From assembly GCA_031553005.1 (NCBI GenBank), contig JAVBMA010000017.1, forward strand, positions 1 through 64,000: DNA of 64,000 bases. The letters run 5' to 3'. The notes under the pieces are model-generated. The model was not told the origin of the DNA. It made no database searches and saw nothing but the letters and a program-made list of their open reading frames with translations. Position 1 is the first letter of the stretch. Every line of letters begins with the position of its first letter. Below, in pieces: positions 26,351 through 35,368 of this stretch. The translations under genes were made by a program, and so were the position numbers. The DNA is from RGIG9379 sp031553005 (GTDB lineage Bacteria > Bacteroidota > Bacteroidia > Bacteroidales > Paludibacteraceae).

Positions 26351-26407
26351 GTTAGATTTTTGTATCCGGCAAATACGGATATTGATTTTCAATGCCGATA
26401 TTGAAAA

Positions 26408-26449
26408 TTAACATTGAATTTTAATTCCAACATTAAAATTCAATGTTAA
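26408..26449. repeat. Perfect 18-bp inverted repeat
   Basis: Arms 26408-26425 and 26432-26449 (TTAACATTGAATTTTAAT and its exact complement) with a 6-nt loop TCCAAC. It lies between the DEAD-box helicase end and the YigZ gene start, and may terminate helicase transcripts, although the T-run is weak. Confidence 0.6.
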
Positions 26450-26475
26450 TGTATTATGTTGTGGCATGGTTGTCT

Positions 26476-26503
26476 GTAGAGGCGTGGCATGCCGCGCCTC
26501 TAC
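26476..26503. repeat. REP-like GC-rich palindrome
   Basis: GTAGAGGCGTGGCATGCCGC followed by GCCTCTAC; nearly perfect dyad of 28 bp with one G-T pair. It is much more GC-rich than its surroundings and lies 8 bp past the helicase stop. Similar palindromes are dispersed in many bacterial genomes. Confidence 0.6.
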
Positions 26504-26510
26504 GAACCGA

Positions 26511-28334
26511 TTACCGTTTTTTTTTGAATCCGTCTTTTTTCTTTTTGTGGTATTCGGAATCTTTCGCCTTGAATTTGTTATTATCATCATTCCGGCGGGT
26601 TCTCCATTCCTTTCCGCTTTCCGAATTCTTTCCGCGGAAGCCTCCTCCTCGGGATTCTCCACCGCGGTAATCTCTGCTACGATCGTTGCGTTCGAACTTG
26701 TCCCGCCTTTTGAAATTTCCTCCGGATTTCCGGTCATTAAGCACCTCGGAGAGAATGATTCCCGATTCGGTGTGCATGCTGAAAGCATCCAACATCCGTT
26801 TCACATCGTTATTATCAACATCGAAGAATGAAAATTTGGAAGTTACTTCAATGTCGTTGACAGCGATTTTCTTATCATTCATAGTGTCGTTTATCAACCC
26901 GAGCACCCGCTTAGGGTTAAATCCTTCGCGTTGTCCCATGTTGATCTTCAGGCGTGTGCGCTCTGATCTCGGACCTTTCTTACCGTCTCCGCCCCGCTCT
27001 TTTTCCTGCAGGTTCAGATCCGGAGCCTCTTTATAGTAATCCAGAAAACGGTTAAACTCAAGCGAAACGAAATTTTTGATCAATTGCTCGCGATCCATCT
27101 CTTCCAACTGCGTCATAACCATCGGAAGATATTGTTCGATCTGCTCTTCGTTTACATTTGCATTTTGCAATTTATTGATCATTGCAAATAATTGGCACTG
27201 GCATACTTCCAGTCCGGAAGGGACTTGTGCCTGATCGAACTTTTTATTGATAATACGTTCTATTTCCCTTATTTTTCCACGTTCTTTCGTGTGGATGATA
27301 GAGATCGAAATCCCCGATTTATTCGCACGTCCCGTACGTCCGCTACGGTGAGTATAGCTTTCTATATCATCCGGCAGGTTATAGTTAATCACATGGGTCA
27401 GGTTATTAACGTCCAATCCTCTTGCCGCAACATCGGTAGCGACCAGTAATTGAAGGTTCTTAATACGGAATTTCTGCATTACAGTGTCCCGTTGTACCTG
27501 CGACAAATCCCCGTGAAGGGCATCGGCATTATATCCGTCCTGCATCAGGTGGTCGGCAATATCTTTAGTCTCCTGCCTTGTGCGGCAGAATATGATCCCG
27601 TAAATATCCGGATTGATATCAACAACACGTTTAAGGGTAGCATATCTGTTTTTAGCCTGTACCATATAGAAAATATGCTGTACATTCTCAGAGCCTGCAT
27701 TTTTGCGGCCGATAGAGATTTCAACACTGTTTTTCATATATTTCCGCGCTATATTTGCAATCTCCTTAGGCATGGTTGCCGAGAAAAGCAATGTTCTTCT
27801 TTCTGAAGGCGTTTCTTCGAGAATCCGTTCGATATCTTCCTGGAATCCCATATTCAACATCTCGTCCGCTTCGTCCAGAACCAAATAACGGATAGACGAC
27901 AGATTGACCTTTTTCCGGTCGATCAGGTCGATTAGCCTTCCCGGAGTCGCCACCAAAATCTGGGGCGGCACATCCAATTGTTTCAGTTGTTTTAGAATAT
28001 TTTCACCACCATATACCGGAACTACTTTCAATCCTGCCATATATTTGGAGTAATTCTTCAAATCGTTGGCAATCTGAATACAAAGCTCGCGTGTAGGAGC
28101 AAGTATAAGTGTTTGTATCCTGCGTTCGGAGGCATCTGTCAGATGCAGAATGGGAAGCCCGAATCCGGCTGTTTTACCCGTTCCGGTTTGTGCAAGAGCA
28201 ACCAAGTCCGATGTGTCTTCGCCAAGCAAGAAAGGAGTTACCTTTTCCTGTATTGGCATTGGTTCCGTAAAACCTAAATCTTCAATTCCTTTAAGGATTT
28301 CTTCTTTTAATCCTAATTCTTTAAATGTTACCAT
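26511..28334 (-). CDS. deaD: DEAD-box RNA helicase (DeaD/CsdA type)
   Basis: 607 aa. ATP-dependent RNA unwinding in ribosome assembly or mRNA turnover. Motifs: Q motif (MPIQEKV), I AQTGTGKT (48-55), Ia PTRELCIQ, II DEAD (153-156), III SATMP, VI HRSGRTGR. A DbpA-type RNA-binding domain lies near residues 455-525. The C-terminal 80 residues are a disordered basic tail rich in Arg, Gly and Lys (RGGESRGGGFRG), usual for cold-shock helicases. A TATATTTG -7 box lies about 160 bp upstream, leaving a long leader, a common sign of post-transcriptional control in cold-shock genes (inference). Confidence 0.94.
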   Translation of the reverse strand: MVTFKELGLKEEILKGIEDLGFTEPMPIQEKVTPFLLGEDTSDLVALAQTGTGKTAGFGLPILHLTDASERRIQTLILAPTRELCIQIANDLKNYSKYMAGLKVVPVYGGENILKQLKQLDVPPQILVATPGRLIDLIDRKKVNLSSIRYLVLDEADEMLNMGFQEDIERILEETPSERRTLLFSATMPKEIANIARKYMKNSVEISIGRKNAGSENVQHIFYMVQAKNRYATLKRVVDINPDIYGIIFCRTRQETKDIADHLMQDGYNADALHGDLSQVQRDTVMQKFRIKNLQLLVATDVAARGLDVNNLTHVINYNLPDDIESYTHRSGRTGRANKSGISISIIHTKERGKIREIERIINKKFDQAQVPSGLEVCQCQLFAMINKLQNANVNEEQIEQYLPMVMTQLEEMDREQLIKNFVSLEFNRFLDYYKEAPDLNLQEKERGGDGKKGPRSERTRLKINMGQREGFNPKRVLGLINDTMNDKKIAVNDIEVTSKFSFFDVDNNDVKRMLDAFSMHTESGIILSEVLNDRKSGGNFKRRDKFERNDRSRDYRGGESRGGGFRGKNSESGKEWRTRRNDDNNKFKAKDSEYHKKKKDGFKKKR

Positions 28335-28438
28335 CTTTTTTTTTATTCGTATCTAATCGAGCACCATTCTCAATGTTTTTTCTCGTCATTATCTACTACT
28401 CTTATACTAAAATCAGATGTAACAAAGAAATCGGAAAA

Positions 28439-28454
28439 CCTTCCGGCCGGAAGG
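28439..28454. repeat. 16-bp perfect palindrome in the helicase leader
   Basis: CCTTCCGGCCGGAAGG. It would form a very stable hairpin within the predicted 5' leader of the helicase message. Confidence 0.5.
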
Positions 28455-28494
28455 CATAACGCAGCAATTGGCGCTCATTCTTTTTTTGAGCGTG

Positions 28495-28502
28495 CAAATA
28501 TA
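28495..28502 (-). promoter_or_regulatory. -7 box of the DEAD-box helicase
   Basis: TATATTTG on the minus strand, followed by GCACGC. The predicted leader to the ATG at 28334 is about 155 nt. Confidence 0.5.
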
Positions 28503-28672
28503 CTACTTTTTTCGAAAAAAACAGTTATAAAAAGCATACAGATGAATAAAGCCTTCGACCGCATTAACTTATAGAGCAAAATCCGGGCTATTTATTATTA
28601 GCACAATGCATCTATCTCCAAAAATCCACTTCCGATATGGTAATTATTGTTTAAAATACTATCATAACCATT

Positions 28673-28720
28673 AATAACAGCTAATTCCTATCGGATAGGC
28701 GGCTGGAATTAGCTGTTATT
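28673..28720. terminator. Hairpin with T-tract immediately upstream of the zincin promoter
   Basis: Arms 28673-28688 and 28705-28720 (AATAACAGCTAATTCC and its exact complement), loop 16 nt, followed by TTT. It looks like a terminator, but no plus-strand gene lies upstream for over 2.5 kb. Its right arm overlaps the -33 region of the next promoter, so a regulatory role is possible. Confidence 0.5.
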
Positions 28721-28725
28721 TTTCG

Positions 28726-28733
28726 TATCTTTG
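28726..28733 (+). promoter_or_regulatory. -7 box of the zincin lipoprotein gene
   Basis: TATCTTTG on the plus strand, 60 bp before the ATG. A CTG 20 bp upstream could serve as a weak -33. Confidence 0.5.
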
Positions 28734-28792
28734 TTTTAATTGAATTTAATCGTATCTGATTATGAATTTTTGCCACTTAAAAAAAAGGATGC

Positions 28793-29938
28793 ATGAAGCC
28801 GTTTTTCCTTTGTTTTTTTGTGTTATTACTCTTCTCTTGCGGAAAGGATGATATTCCGCATTCTGTAGATTCCTCTTTAGAATCTTATTTGGATCGTTTT
28901 CTGGCAGAGGCGGCCAAGAGGGGGAAAACGCTTGATATTAATAAAGAGGGAGGTGTAATAATGGAGTTTGCCGATTTAGAACCTCCGGTTATCGGGCTTT
29001 GTTACCATTTGTTGCCTATCCGCATTCAAATAGACCGTACTTATTGGAAAGAGACCGCTGATGCCCCTAATAGGGAAAACCTCAGGGAGGATGTTGTTTT
29101 TCATGAATTGGCGCATGGCTTTTTAGGACGGGCGCATATAAATGATTCTCTGCCGAATAATGAATGGGCAAGTATGATGTGTGGCGAACCCCAAGTGAAC
29201 GGAAGAAATTGGGCGGTCAATTTTAATGGTTACCGGAAATCCTATTATCTGGACGAATTATTTGATATGAATACGTCGGTTCCGGATTGGAGTTATCCGG
29301 CGTCTTTTGACGGTGATAAAGGGATTCTTATAGAATCTGACGATTATTCATCTCATCCTTCCGACATCCGCCAGCAAGGGGTATTTACTATCAAAACCGG
29401 AAACGGAACCTGTGAAATATCTTCGTCCGATAGCAAAAATGTATTGTTTTCTTTGTATGACACTAAAATCGCAACGGATTTCTATATGGAAGTGGAGATG
29501 TATGTCTCTTCGATCCCGGATGGTGGAATATCAGGTATTTTTTCGGGTTGCAAATCAAGTTCGGAAGAGAGCCACAACTATTTTTCTGTTTCATCCGGAA
29601 ACCGTTCGCGGGCATCCAATACGAAATGTATTGTTCCTTTTGCCGAGGTATTGGTGAGCGACAAGTACCGGAACGGAACGTATAATAAACTTGCCCTCAG
29701 TAAGAGAGGGGAAGAATTGTTTTTTTATATCAATGATGAACTGGTCTACCGGAACGACTATCAATTGCCTGAATATAATAAGTTTGGGATAATTATTCCG
29801 GCAATGGGAAGTGTTTCTATGCGTAATTATGCTGTTTATTCTGGACAAAACCCGTCTGTGCTTAAAGCCGGAAAAGCGATAGGGGATGATGATGATGCTT
29901 ACCGGATTTCGGTTCGGGAAACGAACTACAGGAGATAG
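28793..29938 (+). CDS. Zinc-metallopeptidase-like lipoprotein with C-terminal lectin-like domain
   Basis: 381 aa. Signal peptide with lipobox LFSC (Cys16) predicts a lipoprotein. The first domain (about 25-180) contains HELAH (104-108) followed by His115 (HExxHx6H) and a Met-Met turn near 128; this arrangement suggests a zincin fold metallopeptidase with three His ligands, although the spacing is one residue longer than the classic metzincin HExxHxxGxxH. The second part (about 185-360) is beta-rich and resembles concanavalin/DUF1080-like jelly rolls (FYMEVEMYVSSIPDG, KLALSKRGEELFFYINDELV). Substrate unknown. It is transcribed alone, and a heptamer repeat begins right after the stop. Confidence 0.78.
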   Translation: MKPFFLCFFVLLLFSCGKDDIPHSVDSSLESYLDRFLAEAAKRGKTLDINKEGGVIMEFADLEPPVIGLCYHLLPIRIQIDRTYWKETADAPNRENLREDVVFHELAHGFLGRAHINDSLPNNEWASMMCGEPQVNGRNWAVNFNGYRKSYYLDELFDMNTSVPDWSYPASFDGDKGILIESDDYSSHPSDIRQQGVFTIKTGNGTCEISSSDSKNVLFSLYDTKIATDFYMEVEMYVSSIPDGGISGIFSGCKSSSEESHNYFSVSSGNRSRASNTKCIVPFAEVLVSDKYRNGTYNKLALSKRGEELFFYINDELVYRNDYQLPEYNKFGIIIPAMGSVSMRNYAVYSGQNPSVLKAGKAIGDDDDAYRISVRETNYRR

Positions 29939-29972
29939 TTGAAAGGTGAAAAGTGAAAGGTGAAAGTTAAAG
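29939..29972 (+). repeat. TGAAA heptamer repeat after the zincin stop
   Basis: TTGAAAGGTGAAAAGTGAAA and further units directly follow the TAG stop (period 7), sense orientation. Confidence 0.7.
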
Positions 29973-30091
29973 AGAGATTGAGTGGGATTTTATTTCCTCC
30001 TTATAAAAGGGGATTTTTATTTGTTACATTTTGTACTTGTTTTGTTGCCGGAATTATAATCGGTAATTTGTAGCATGAGAAAAAGTGTGTT

Positions 30092-30238
30092 AAGCTTGAA
30101 ATATGGGCAAAAAATATCCCGGATACCTCTTACGATACTTTTTATTTTGAAAACAGGGGCAATAGTTTTATGCAGAGAGGAAAACCTTTTCAAACCGGAG
30201 TTGGAGTAAAAGTGTTATTTGAAAATTTAAAAAGGTAA
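30092..30238 (+). pseudogene. Possible C-terminal remnant of an outer-membrane protein gene
   Basis: An open frame of 48 codons without a start codon, bounded upstream by a stop at 30071. Its translation (KLEIWAKNIPDTSYDTFYFE, then RGNSFMQRGKPFQTGVGVKV and LFENLKR) looks like the last two strands of a TonB-dependent or other barrel protein. There is no complete gene upstream, so it is read as a decayed fragment. Low certainty, since a chance ORF is possible. Confidence 0.35.
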
Positions 30239-30253
30239 ATATAAAAAAGAGCT

Positions 30254-30335
30254 ATCCTGCCGCATCAATCTTTTACGTCAAATTTGCACCGGGCAAATTT
30301 GACGTAAACATATATTTAGCCGCAGGATTTTTTTA
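30254..30335 (+). terminator. Nested hairpin terminator
   Basis: Inner perfect 16-bp stem (30272-30287 with 30293-30308, TTTACGTCAAATTTGC) and outer stem ATCCTGC.../...GCAGGAT, followed by T7. It lies in the convergent gap and serves the plus strand. Confidence 0.7.
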
Positions 30336-30386
30336 TATTGAATTGATAAAAATATTTTTTCTATATCGTCTATATCTATCTTAAAT

Positions 30387-30414
30387 CTTTCACCTTTCAA
30401 TTTTCACCTTTCAC
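30387..30414 (-). repeat. TGAAA heptamer repeat after the DUF4831 stop
   Basis: On the minus strand, AAGTGAAAGGTGAAAATTGA and further units start directly after the TAA stop. With 29939-29972 it brackets the convergent spacer with both arms in sense orientation of their genes. Confidence 0.7.
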
Positions 30415-31494
30415 TTATTTAACTATTTGCAATATAGCTCCACTCTTCGTATCAAACAGGGCTTTAACGTCGTTTTTGTCAAAAAAACCTACGGGGAGAT
30501 ATGCCAACCTGCCTAATTGGGCAATGCTGATTGCTCCCGACCAAAGGACGGTTTTATCTCCGCTTATTTCCACATCAACCAAGGCTGGCATTCGGTATAC
30601 GAAACCTGTTTTGCTTTTTCCAGGAAAAACAGTTTTAGCTCCTGTCTCTTTTTTCTTTAAGGTAATAGTGACCGGATTACCGGAATCCGAAAAGCCTTGT
30701 TTTTCCGAAAAACGGAACAAATCCTGCTTTGTTATCTCTTTGTCGGGATAAACGGTAAATGTTTTTTTAACTACCTCTTTTCGTTCCTTCCCATTAAAAA
30801 GAGCCGTTAACTCTTTCTCTCTTTTATCAATCTCGCTCAAGTAAGCCTTTACTGCACTGCCCTTCTGCAACACATCATTATTTTGCGATAAAATATTCAA
30901 CCGGGCTTCCCTCAACGTATTTATCTGATCGAAAGCAATAGCAGCGTCCGCTTTTTTTTCCGTACCGCCCTCTTTTATAACAAAATCGGAAATAAACAAA
31001 GAAGAGGATGCCGACTTCCCTGATTTTTCTTTTTTCCCCTTTTTCTTTTCAGATTTATTTGAGTTACGTCCCTCCTTTTTCGCTTTAGAAGAAAAAGGCG
31101 AAGGGAGATTAATTCCTTTTAAGATGCCGGTCTCAGTTAAAGAGAGTAAGGTGGCGTTTGAATTGGTGTTAGCATACACCTTGAACTGATTCCCGGCATC
31201 TGGTTCCGATTTTTGTTTTACTTTGATTTTACTTATTTTCCAGAACTCTTCATCCTTTTGTATCCCGGCGGGAGCGCCAAGGTACTTAATTGCATCGCCC
31301 GCATAGGGACCTGCTTTCCGAATGATTTTAGTAACTTCTACTTCTATTTCCAAAACAGTCCGGGGTAAGAAATAAGTTGCAACCGGATCATCTTTCATCG
31401 ACTCACTATTATCTTTCACATTCAACACTGCTGTTTGCGCGAAGAGTCCGGCTGCCAGAAACAAATAAACTCCCGATAAAATAATTTTTCTCAT
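30415..31494 (-). CDS. DUF4831 family exported protein
   Basis: 359 aa with signal peptide (MRKIILSGVYLFLAAGLFAQ). It matches the DUF4831 pattern of Bacteroidales: YFLPRTVLEIEVEVTK near the N-terminus, the GPYAGDAIKYLG motif, a low-complexity Lys/Ser-rich linker (about 145-165) and a C-terminal domain ending LFDTKSGAILQIVK. Function unknown; probably periplasmic or surface exposed. It is transcribed alone. Confidence 0.8.
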   Translation of the reverse strand: MRKIILSGVYLFLAAGLFAQTAVLNVKDNSESMKDDPVATYFLPRTVLEIEVEVTKIIRKAGPYAGDAIKYLGAPAGIQKDEEFWKISKIKVKQKSEPDAGNQFKVYANTNSNATLLSLTETGILKGINLPSPFSSKAKKEGRNSNKSEKKKGKKEKSGKSASSSLFISDFVIKEGGTEKKADAAIAFDQINTLREARLNILSQNNDVLQKGSAVKAYLSEIDKREKELTALFNGKERKEVVKKTFTVYPDKEITKQDLFRFSEKQGFSDSGNPVTITLKKKETGAKTVFPGKSKTGFVYRMPALVDVEISGDKTVLWSGAISIAQLGRLAYLPVGFFDKNDVKALFDTKSGAILQIVK

Positions 31495-31675
31495 ACGTAA
31501 ATATTTATTCTTTTTTTAACATTAAGGTTATATCCATCAAAGACACTATTCTTAATAAAAACGTTTTTATAACGGATTATAGTATAACGAAACCAATATA
31601 CCGCAAAAAATATTCCAATAAGAAATTCTCATTCCGGCATTTTATATTTTTATATTTCCAAAACATTTCCGGCAA

Positions 31676-33205
31676 TCAATCCTTTCCTTGCATAATATGA
31701 GAAAATGCCTCTCCTAAAGAGTCGACAATATCTCCTGCAATCATTGCCTGTTGTGAATGTGCCTTCGCGGCAAAATCGCCCGCCAAACCATGCAAATACA
31801 CACCCAACAGGGCGGCGTTCCCAGAAAAGTACCCTTGTGCCAGCAACGAAAGGATAATGCCGGTAAGCACATCACCGCTTCCTGCTGTCGCCATACCGGG
31901 ATTTCCGGTAGAATTGAAAAAGCATCGTCCGTCAGGAAAAGCCACACTTGTATTGGCTCCTTTCAGGACAACTATTACTTTGTGTTTTTGGGCAAATTCC
32001 AATTGTTTTTGCAGCCTTTCGTATCCAGACGACGAATGTCCTGCCAGCCGGTCAAACTCTTTCGGATGGGGAGTCAATACCGATCCTTCGGGAACCCATT
32101 GCAGCATTTCCGGCGATTCGGAAATAATATTCAACGCATCGGCATCTATCACCAATGGTATTTTGCAATTCTTCAACAAATCGTATAAGATATGGCAAGT
32201 GCCATTATCGGTACCGATACCCGGACCAATACCGACTGCGGAATAGTCATTTTTTCCGTTCAACATCGAATTCACATCAACAAGTACCATTTCATGTGCG
32301 CCATATTGAATCATGGCTTCAGGAACGGAAATCTGCATAATATCGTATCCCTTTTGAGGAATATGAGTAGAAAGGAGTCCGCAACCGCCGCGCATACACG
32401 CTTTTGCCGATAAAACGGCAGCTCCCATTTTTCCGTATGAACCGGCAAAGAGTAAAGCATGCCCATAATCTCCTTTATGGGAAAACTTGCGTCGAGGGCG
32501 TAATATTGACCTGATATCTTTCTCTTCCGTTAAAAAATAGGAGGATGGTAAATCCTCTAATGCCTGCGGATGCAAACCTATGTCAAGAATTGAGTATTTA
32601 CCTACATAGATCTCATTTTCGGGCAAAAGGAAAGCTAATTTTGGAAGTTGGAAGCTAAACGTATAGTCTGCATGGACAATAGACTTGTCTTCATTAGCCC
32701 GGTTGTCCTCTCCGAAAAGTCCGGAAGGAACATCGATCGAAAATATGGTAGCTTCGCTATTATTAATAATTGAAACGACCTTGGCAAATATGCCTTCCAA
32801 CGGACGGTTTAATCCCGATCCGAACAATCCGTCCACAACATAATCCGCCAATGAAATTGTTATTCTTTCAGCCTCATCGACTTCGACAAGCGCATCGGGA
32901 TAAGTCGCAAGCAATTTCGCTTTTGCAGCTTCACATCCCGGGGAAAGGAGTCCTTTGGGATTGACAAGGAAAACACGAACGGACTGACCGGCAATGAGCA
33001 ACAATCGGGCAACAATAAGGGCATCTCCCCCATTATCGCCGGGACCGGCAAAAACAGTTATGCGATGCTCTCCGTCCAAAAAACCAACCATCTTATTGAA
33101 AAAAGCAAGGGATGCCCGTTCCATTAAAGCAAATGAATCAATAGGTTCATTCTGAATAGTGTATTCATCTATTTCTTTTATCTGAGACGTTTTAAAAAGT
33201 TTCAT
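31676..33205 (-). CDS. nnrD: Bifunctional NAD(P)H-hydrate epimerase / ADP-dependent dehydratase
   Basis: 509 aa. It repairs damaged NADHX/NADPHX: the N-terminal YjeF_N epimerase (about 1-210, AGPGDNGGDALIVARLL, IDVPSGL) interconverts the epimers, and the C-terminal ribokinase-like dehydratase (about 225-505, GPGIGTDNG, VIDADALNI, TPHPKEF, GSGDVLTGII) removes water using ADP. Both halves look intact. The fused form is usual in bacteria. It is transcribed alone; no neighbour suggests a special role. Confidence 0.94.
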   Translation of the reverse strand: MKLFKTSQIKEIDEYTIQNEPIDSFALMERASLAFFNKMVGFLDGEHRITVFAGPGDNGGDALIVARLLLIAGQSVRVFLVNPKGLLSPGCEAAKAKLLATYPDALVEVDEAERITISLADYVVDGLFGSGLNRPLEGIFAKVVSIINNSEATIFSIDVPSGLFGEDNRANEDKSIVHADYTFSFQLPKLAFLLPENEIYVGKYSILDIGLHPQALEDLPSSYFLTEEKDIRSILRPRRKFSHKGDYGHALLFAGSYGKMGAAVLSAKACMRGGCGLLSTHIPQKGYDIMQISVPEAMIQYGAHEMVLVDVNSMLNGKNDYSAVGIGPGIGTDNGTCHILYDLLKNCKIPLVIDADALNIISESPEMLQWVPEGSVLTPHPKEFDRLAGHSSSGYERLQKQLEFAQKHKVIVVLKGANTSVAFPDGRCFFNSTGNPGMATAGSGDVLTGIILSLLAQGYFSGNAALLGVYLHGLAGDFAAKAHSQQAMIAGDIVDSLGEAFSHIMQGKD

Positions 33206-33421
33206 AGCTTCTCTTTTTAATTCATTTATATTTCTTTAATTATCATATTTTCGCAGGAAAACATTCATCCCCGAAAATTATTTCTTTAATAATGAGCCTC
33301 TCCGGCCACTTCCGCACAAAAAACAACTCTGTTTAATAAATCCAATCACATTTCTGATTAACAATAAGTTATAGTAAAAATACTTACAGTTTAACTTTTA
33401 TTAAATATTTAAAATTCAATA

Positions 33422-35368
33422 TTACCACTCGGTTTCCAACTCTTCGACTTCCGTAGTATCTATTTTTTCCAAATAAGCAGATGCTTTTCCTTTAATCTTA
33501 ACATTAGGAACCAGTTTCTCAAATTGCTCCTCCGTCATATAATCGTGATTCAACATTCGTTTGCCAACTACCTCGTAAAAGTTGGAAAGATATGGCTTCA
33601 AGTTCCGGCTTTTGTCAAAAGACCACATAAACTTTTTAGGATGGGAGACGATACTTGCCATAAATATTGCTTCTTCGGGAGCCAGGTCGGCAGCCTCTTT
33701 ATTAAAATAAAAACGAGCTGCTTCGTTGGCTCCGTAAATTCCCGGTCCCCATTCAATTATATTAAGATAAATCTCGAACATGCGGTTTTTAGAGACAAGC
33801 CGGTTATTTTCTATCAACCAGACAATCAATGCCTCTTCCAGCTTGCGGGTTATTGTTTTATCCCTGCTCAAATAGAGGTTTTTCACCAATTGCATAGATA
33901 TCGTGCTTCCTCCCCGCGCAAATCTCTTCTCTTTTATATCTTTCACCAAGGATGCCTGCAAAGCCTCTTCAACAAAACCGTTATGCCCATAAAAGAATCC
34001 GTCTTCGGCAAAAAGCACAGCCGACCTCAGATAAGGAGAAATTGACTCCAGATTCCGGAAATCAGGACAGAGCTCCCCTACTTCAAATGTCTTCACCAAT
34101 TCGCCCTTTTCATAAGCCGAGTAGGGAAAAGGTTCCCGTATTTTTGTCAAATCGGTCTTCCCAAACCGTTTAATACTAAAATCTTCTTTACTCAAAGAGG
34201 ATTGAAACTTCAGGCTGTCGACTTCCGACATATCTACCGCAAAGTAGAAGTTGTATGAGAGGTTTCCGGCCGTTTGGATTCCCTCCAGATTGCGAAATAA
34301 TCCCTTGGGCAGGGATGAAAAAAGATTATCCGCGGGAAAACTTTTTTTCCGGACGGAGACCGTCAGATTAACTTCCGGCTTCACTTTCAGTGATATGTAA
34401 GGGTGAAAATCGAGCTTATTGAATTGTACTGTTGTTGCGCTATCCAATTCCAAATAATCCGGATGAACATTCACCAAATAATTCATTTTACTGTTTTGAA
34501 ATAAAATCTCTTCTGTCGAAAGCCTCTCATTTTGAACACTTAAATTGCAAAATGAAATAAAACCTTCCAATTGCAGCAAATCTTTTTCTTCTCCCGCTTG
34601 TGAAAACCGGAATTGTAATGTATCAAATAGTACGCGAGTATGGTATTTATGCTGCAAATACGGGATTTCAACAAGTTCCTCTTCCAATGCACTCACTTTG
34701 CAACTTAGCTTTTTATCGCTACGCCGGAAAAATCCTTCTAAAAAGAAATTTTGTTCTTTGCCATTTTCGTTTGCCAGCACTTGCGAAAAGAAACAATGAT
34801 CTTCTATTTTCAATTCGGGAATGGTCAGGCTTGAAAAAAAATCGGCGCTTTGAGCACTTATATTTATGTCGGAGACAAGAATATCTTCGGGAATAAAACG
34901 AAAGAAAAGGGTTAAAAAACGAGATATTTTTTGCGTGTAGCCGGAAGTTGATTGGTCTGAACCGAAGGCTGGTTCATCTTCTCCTTTTTGCAATAAAAAG
35001 TCAAAGTTTCGTTTTCCGCCGTAATCCTTGAATGAAAGGGTAAAACCGTTTATGCGGAGGTCTTGCAGTTCAATTTCCTTAACCGGAAGTTTCCATAAAT
35101 TGAGTTTTGCCTCAACCTCTCTTATATAAACAAGTGTATCATTATCTTGGGAAGCAATGCATAAATTATTGATCCGGAGATCATTTAAACCCGACAAATA
35201 GATTTTGTCATAAGAAATCTTTATTGATTTTTTCTGTTCATACCTGTCTGCTTTTTCACGGATAAAAGGTTCCAATATATTGTTTCGCTGCCAATAAAGA
35301 GTTATTGCCAGTATAAATATAGCTGCCGAAGAAAGAGCAATAATTAATTTATATTTTCCTTTTATCAT
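33422..35368 (-). CDS. GT51 peptidoglycan glycosyltransferase with AsmA/TamB-like N-terminal region
   Basis: 648 aa. One N-terminal transmembrane helix (about 8-25), then about 390 residues of beta-strand-rich sequence resembling AsmA/DUF748-type periplasmic repeats (IYLSGLNDLRINNLCI, LQDLRINGFTLSF). A GT51 domain (about 430-610) follows, with catalytic Glu455 in FAEDGFFYGHNG, RGGSTISMQLVKNLYLS and NIIEWGPGIYGANEAA. GT51 polymerises lipid II into glycan strands. There is no transpeptidase domain, so it resembles MtgA-like monofunctional enzymes but with an unusually large extracytoplasmic region in front. Confidence 0.86.
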   Translation of the reverse strand: MIKGKYKLIIALSSAAIFILAITLYWQRNNILEPFIREKADRYEQKKSIKISYDKIYLSGLNDLRINNLCIASQDNDTLVYIREVEAKLNLWKLPVKEIELQDLRINGFTLSFKDYGGKRNFDFLLQKGEDEPAFGSDQSTSGYTQKISRFLTLFFRFIPEDILVSDINISAQSADFFSSLTIPELKIEDHCFFSQVLANENGKEQNFFLEGFFRRSDKKLSCKVSALEEELVEIPYLQHKYHTRVLFDTLQFRFSQAGEEKDLLQLEGFISFCNLSVQNERLSTEEILFQNSKMNYLVNVHPDYLELDSATTVQFNKLDFHPYISLKVKPEVNLTVSVRKKSFPADNLFSSLPKGLFRNLEGIQTAGNLSYNFYFAVDMSEVDSLKFQSSLSKEDFSIKRFGKTDLTKIREPFPYSAYEKGELVKTFEVGELCPDFRNLESISPYLRSAVLFAEDGFFYGHNGFVEEALQASLVKDIKEKRFARGGSTISMQLVKNLYLSRDKTITRKLEEALIVWLIENNRLVSKNRMFEIYLNIIEWGPGIYGANEAARFYFNKEAADLAPEEAIFMASIVSHPKKFMWSFDKSRNLKPYLSNFYEVVGKRMLNHDYMTEEQFEKLVPNVKIKGKASAYLEKIDTTEVEELETEW

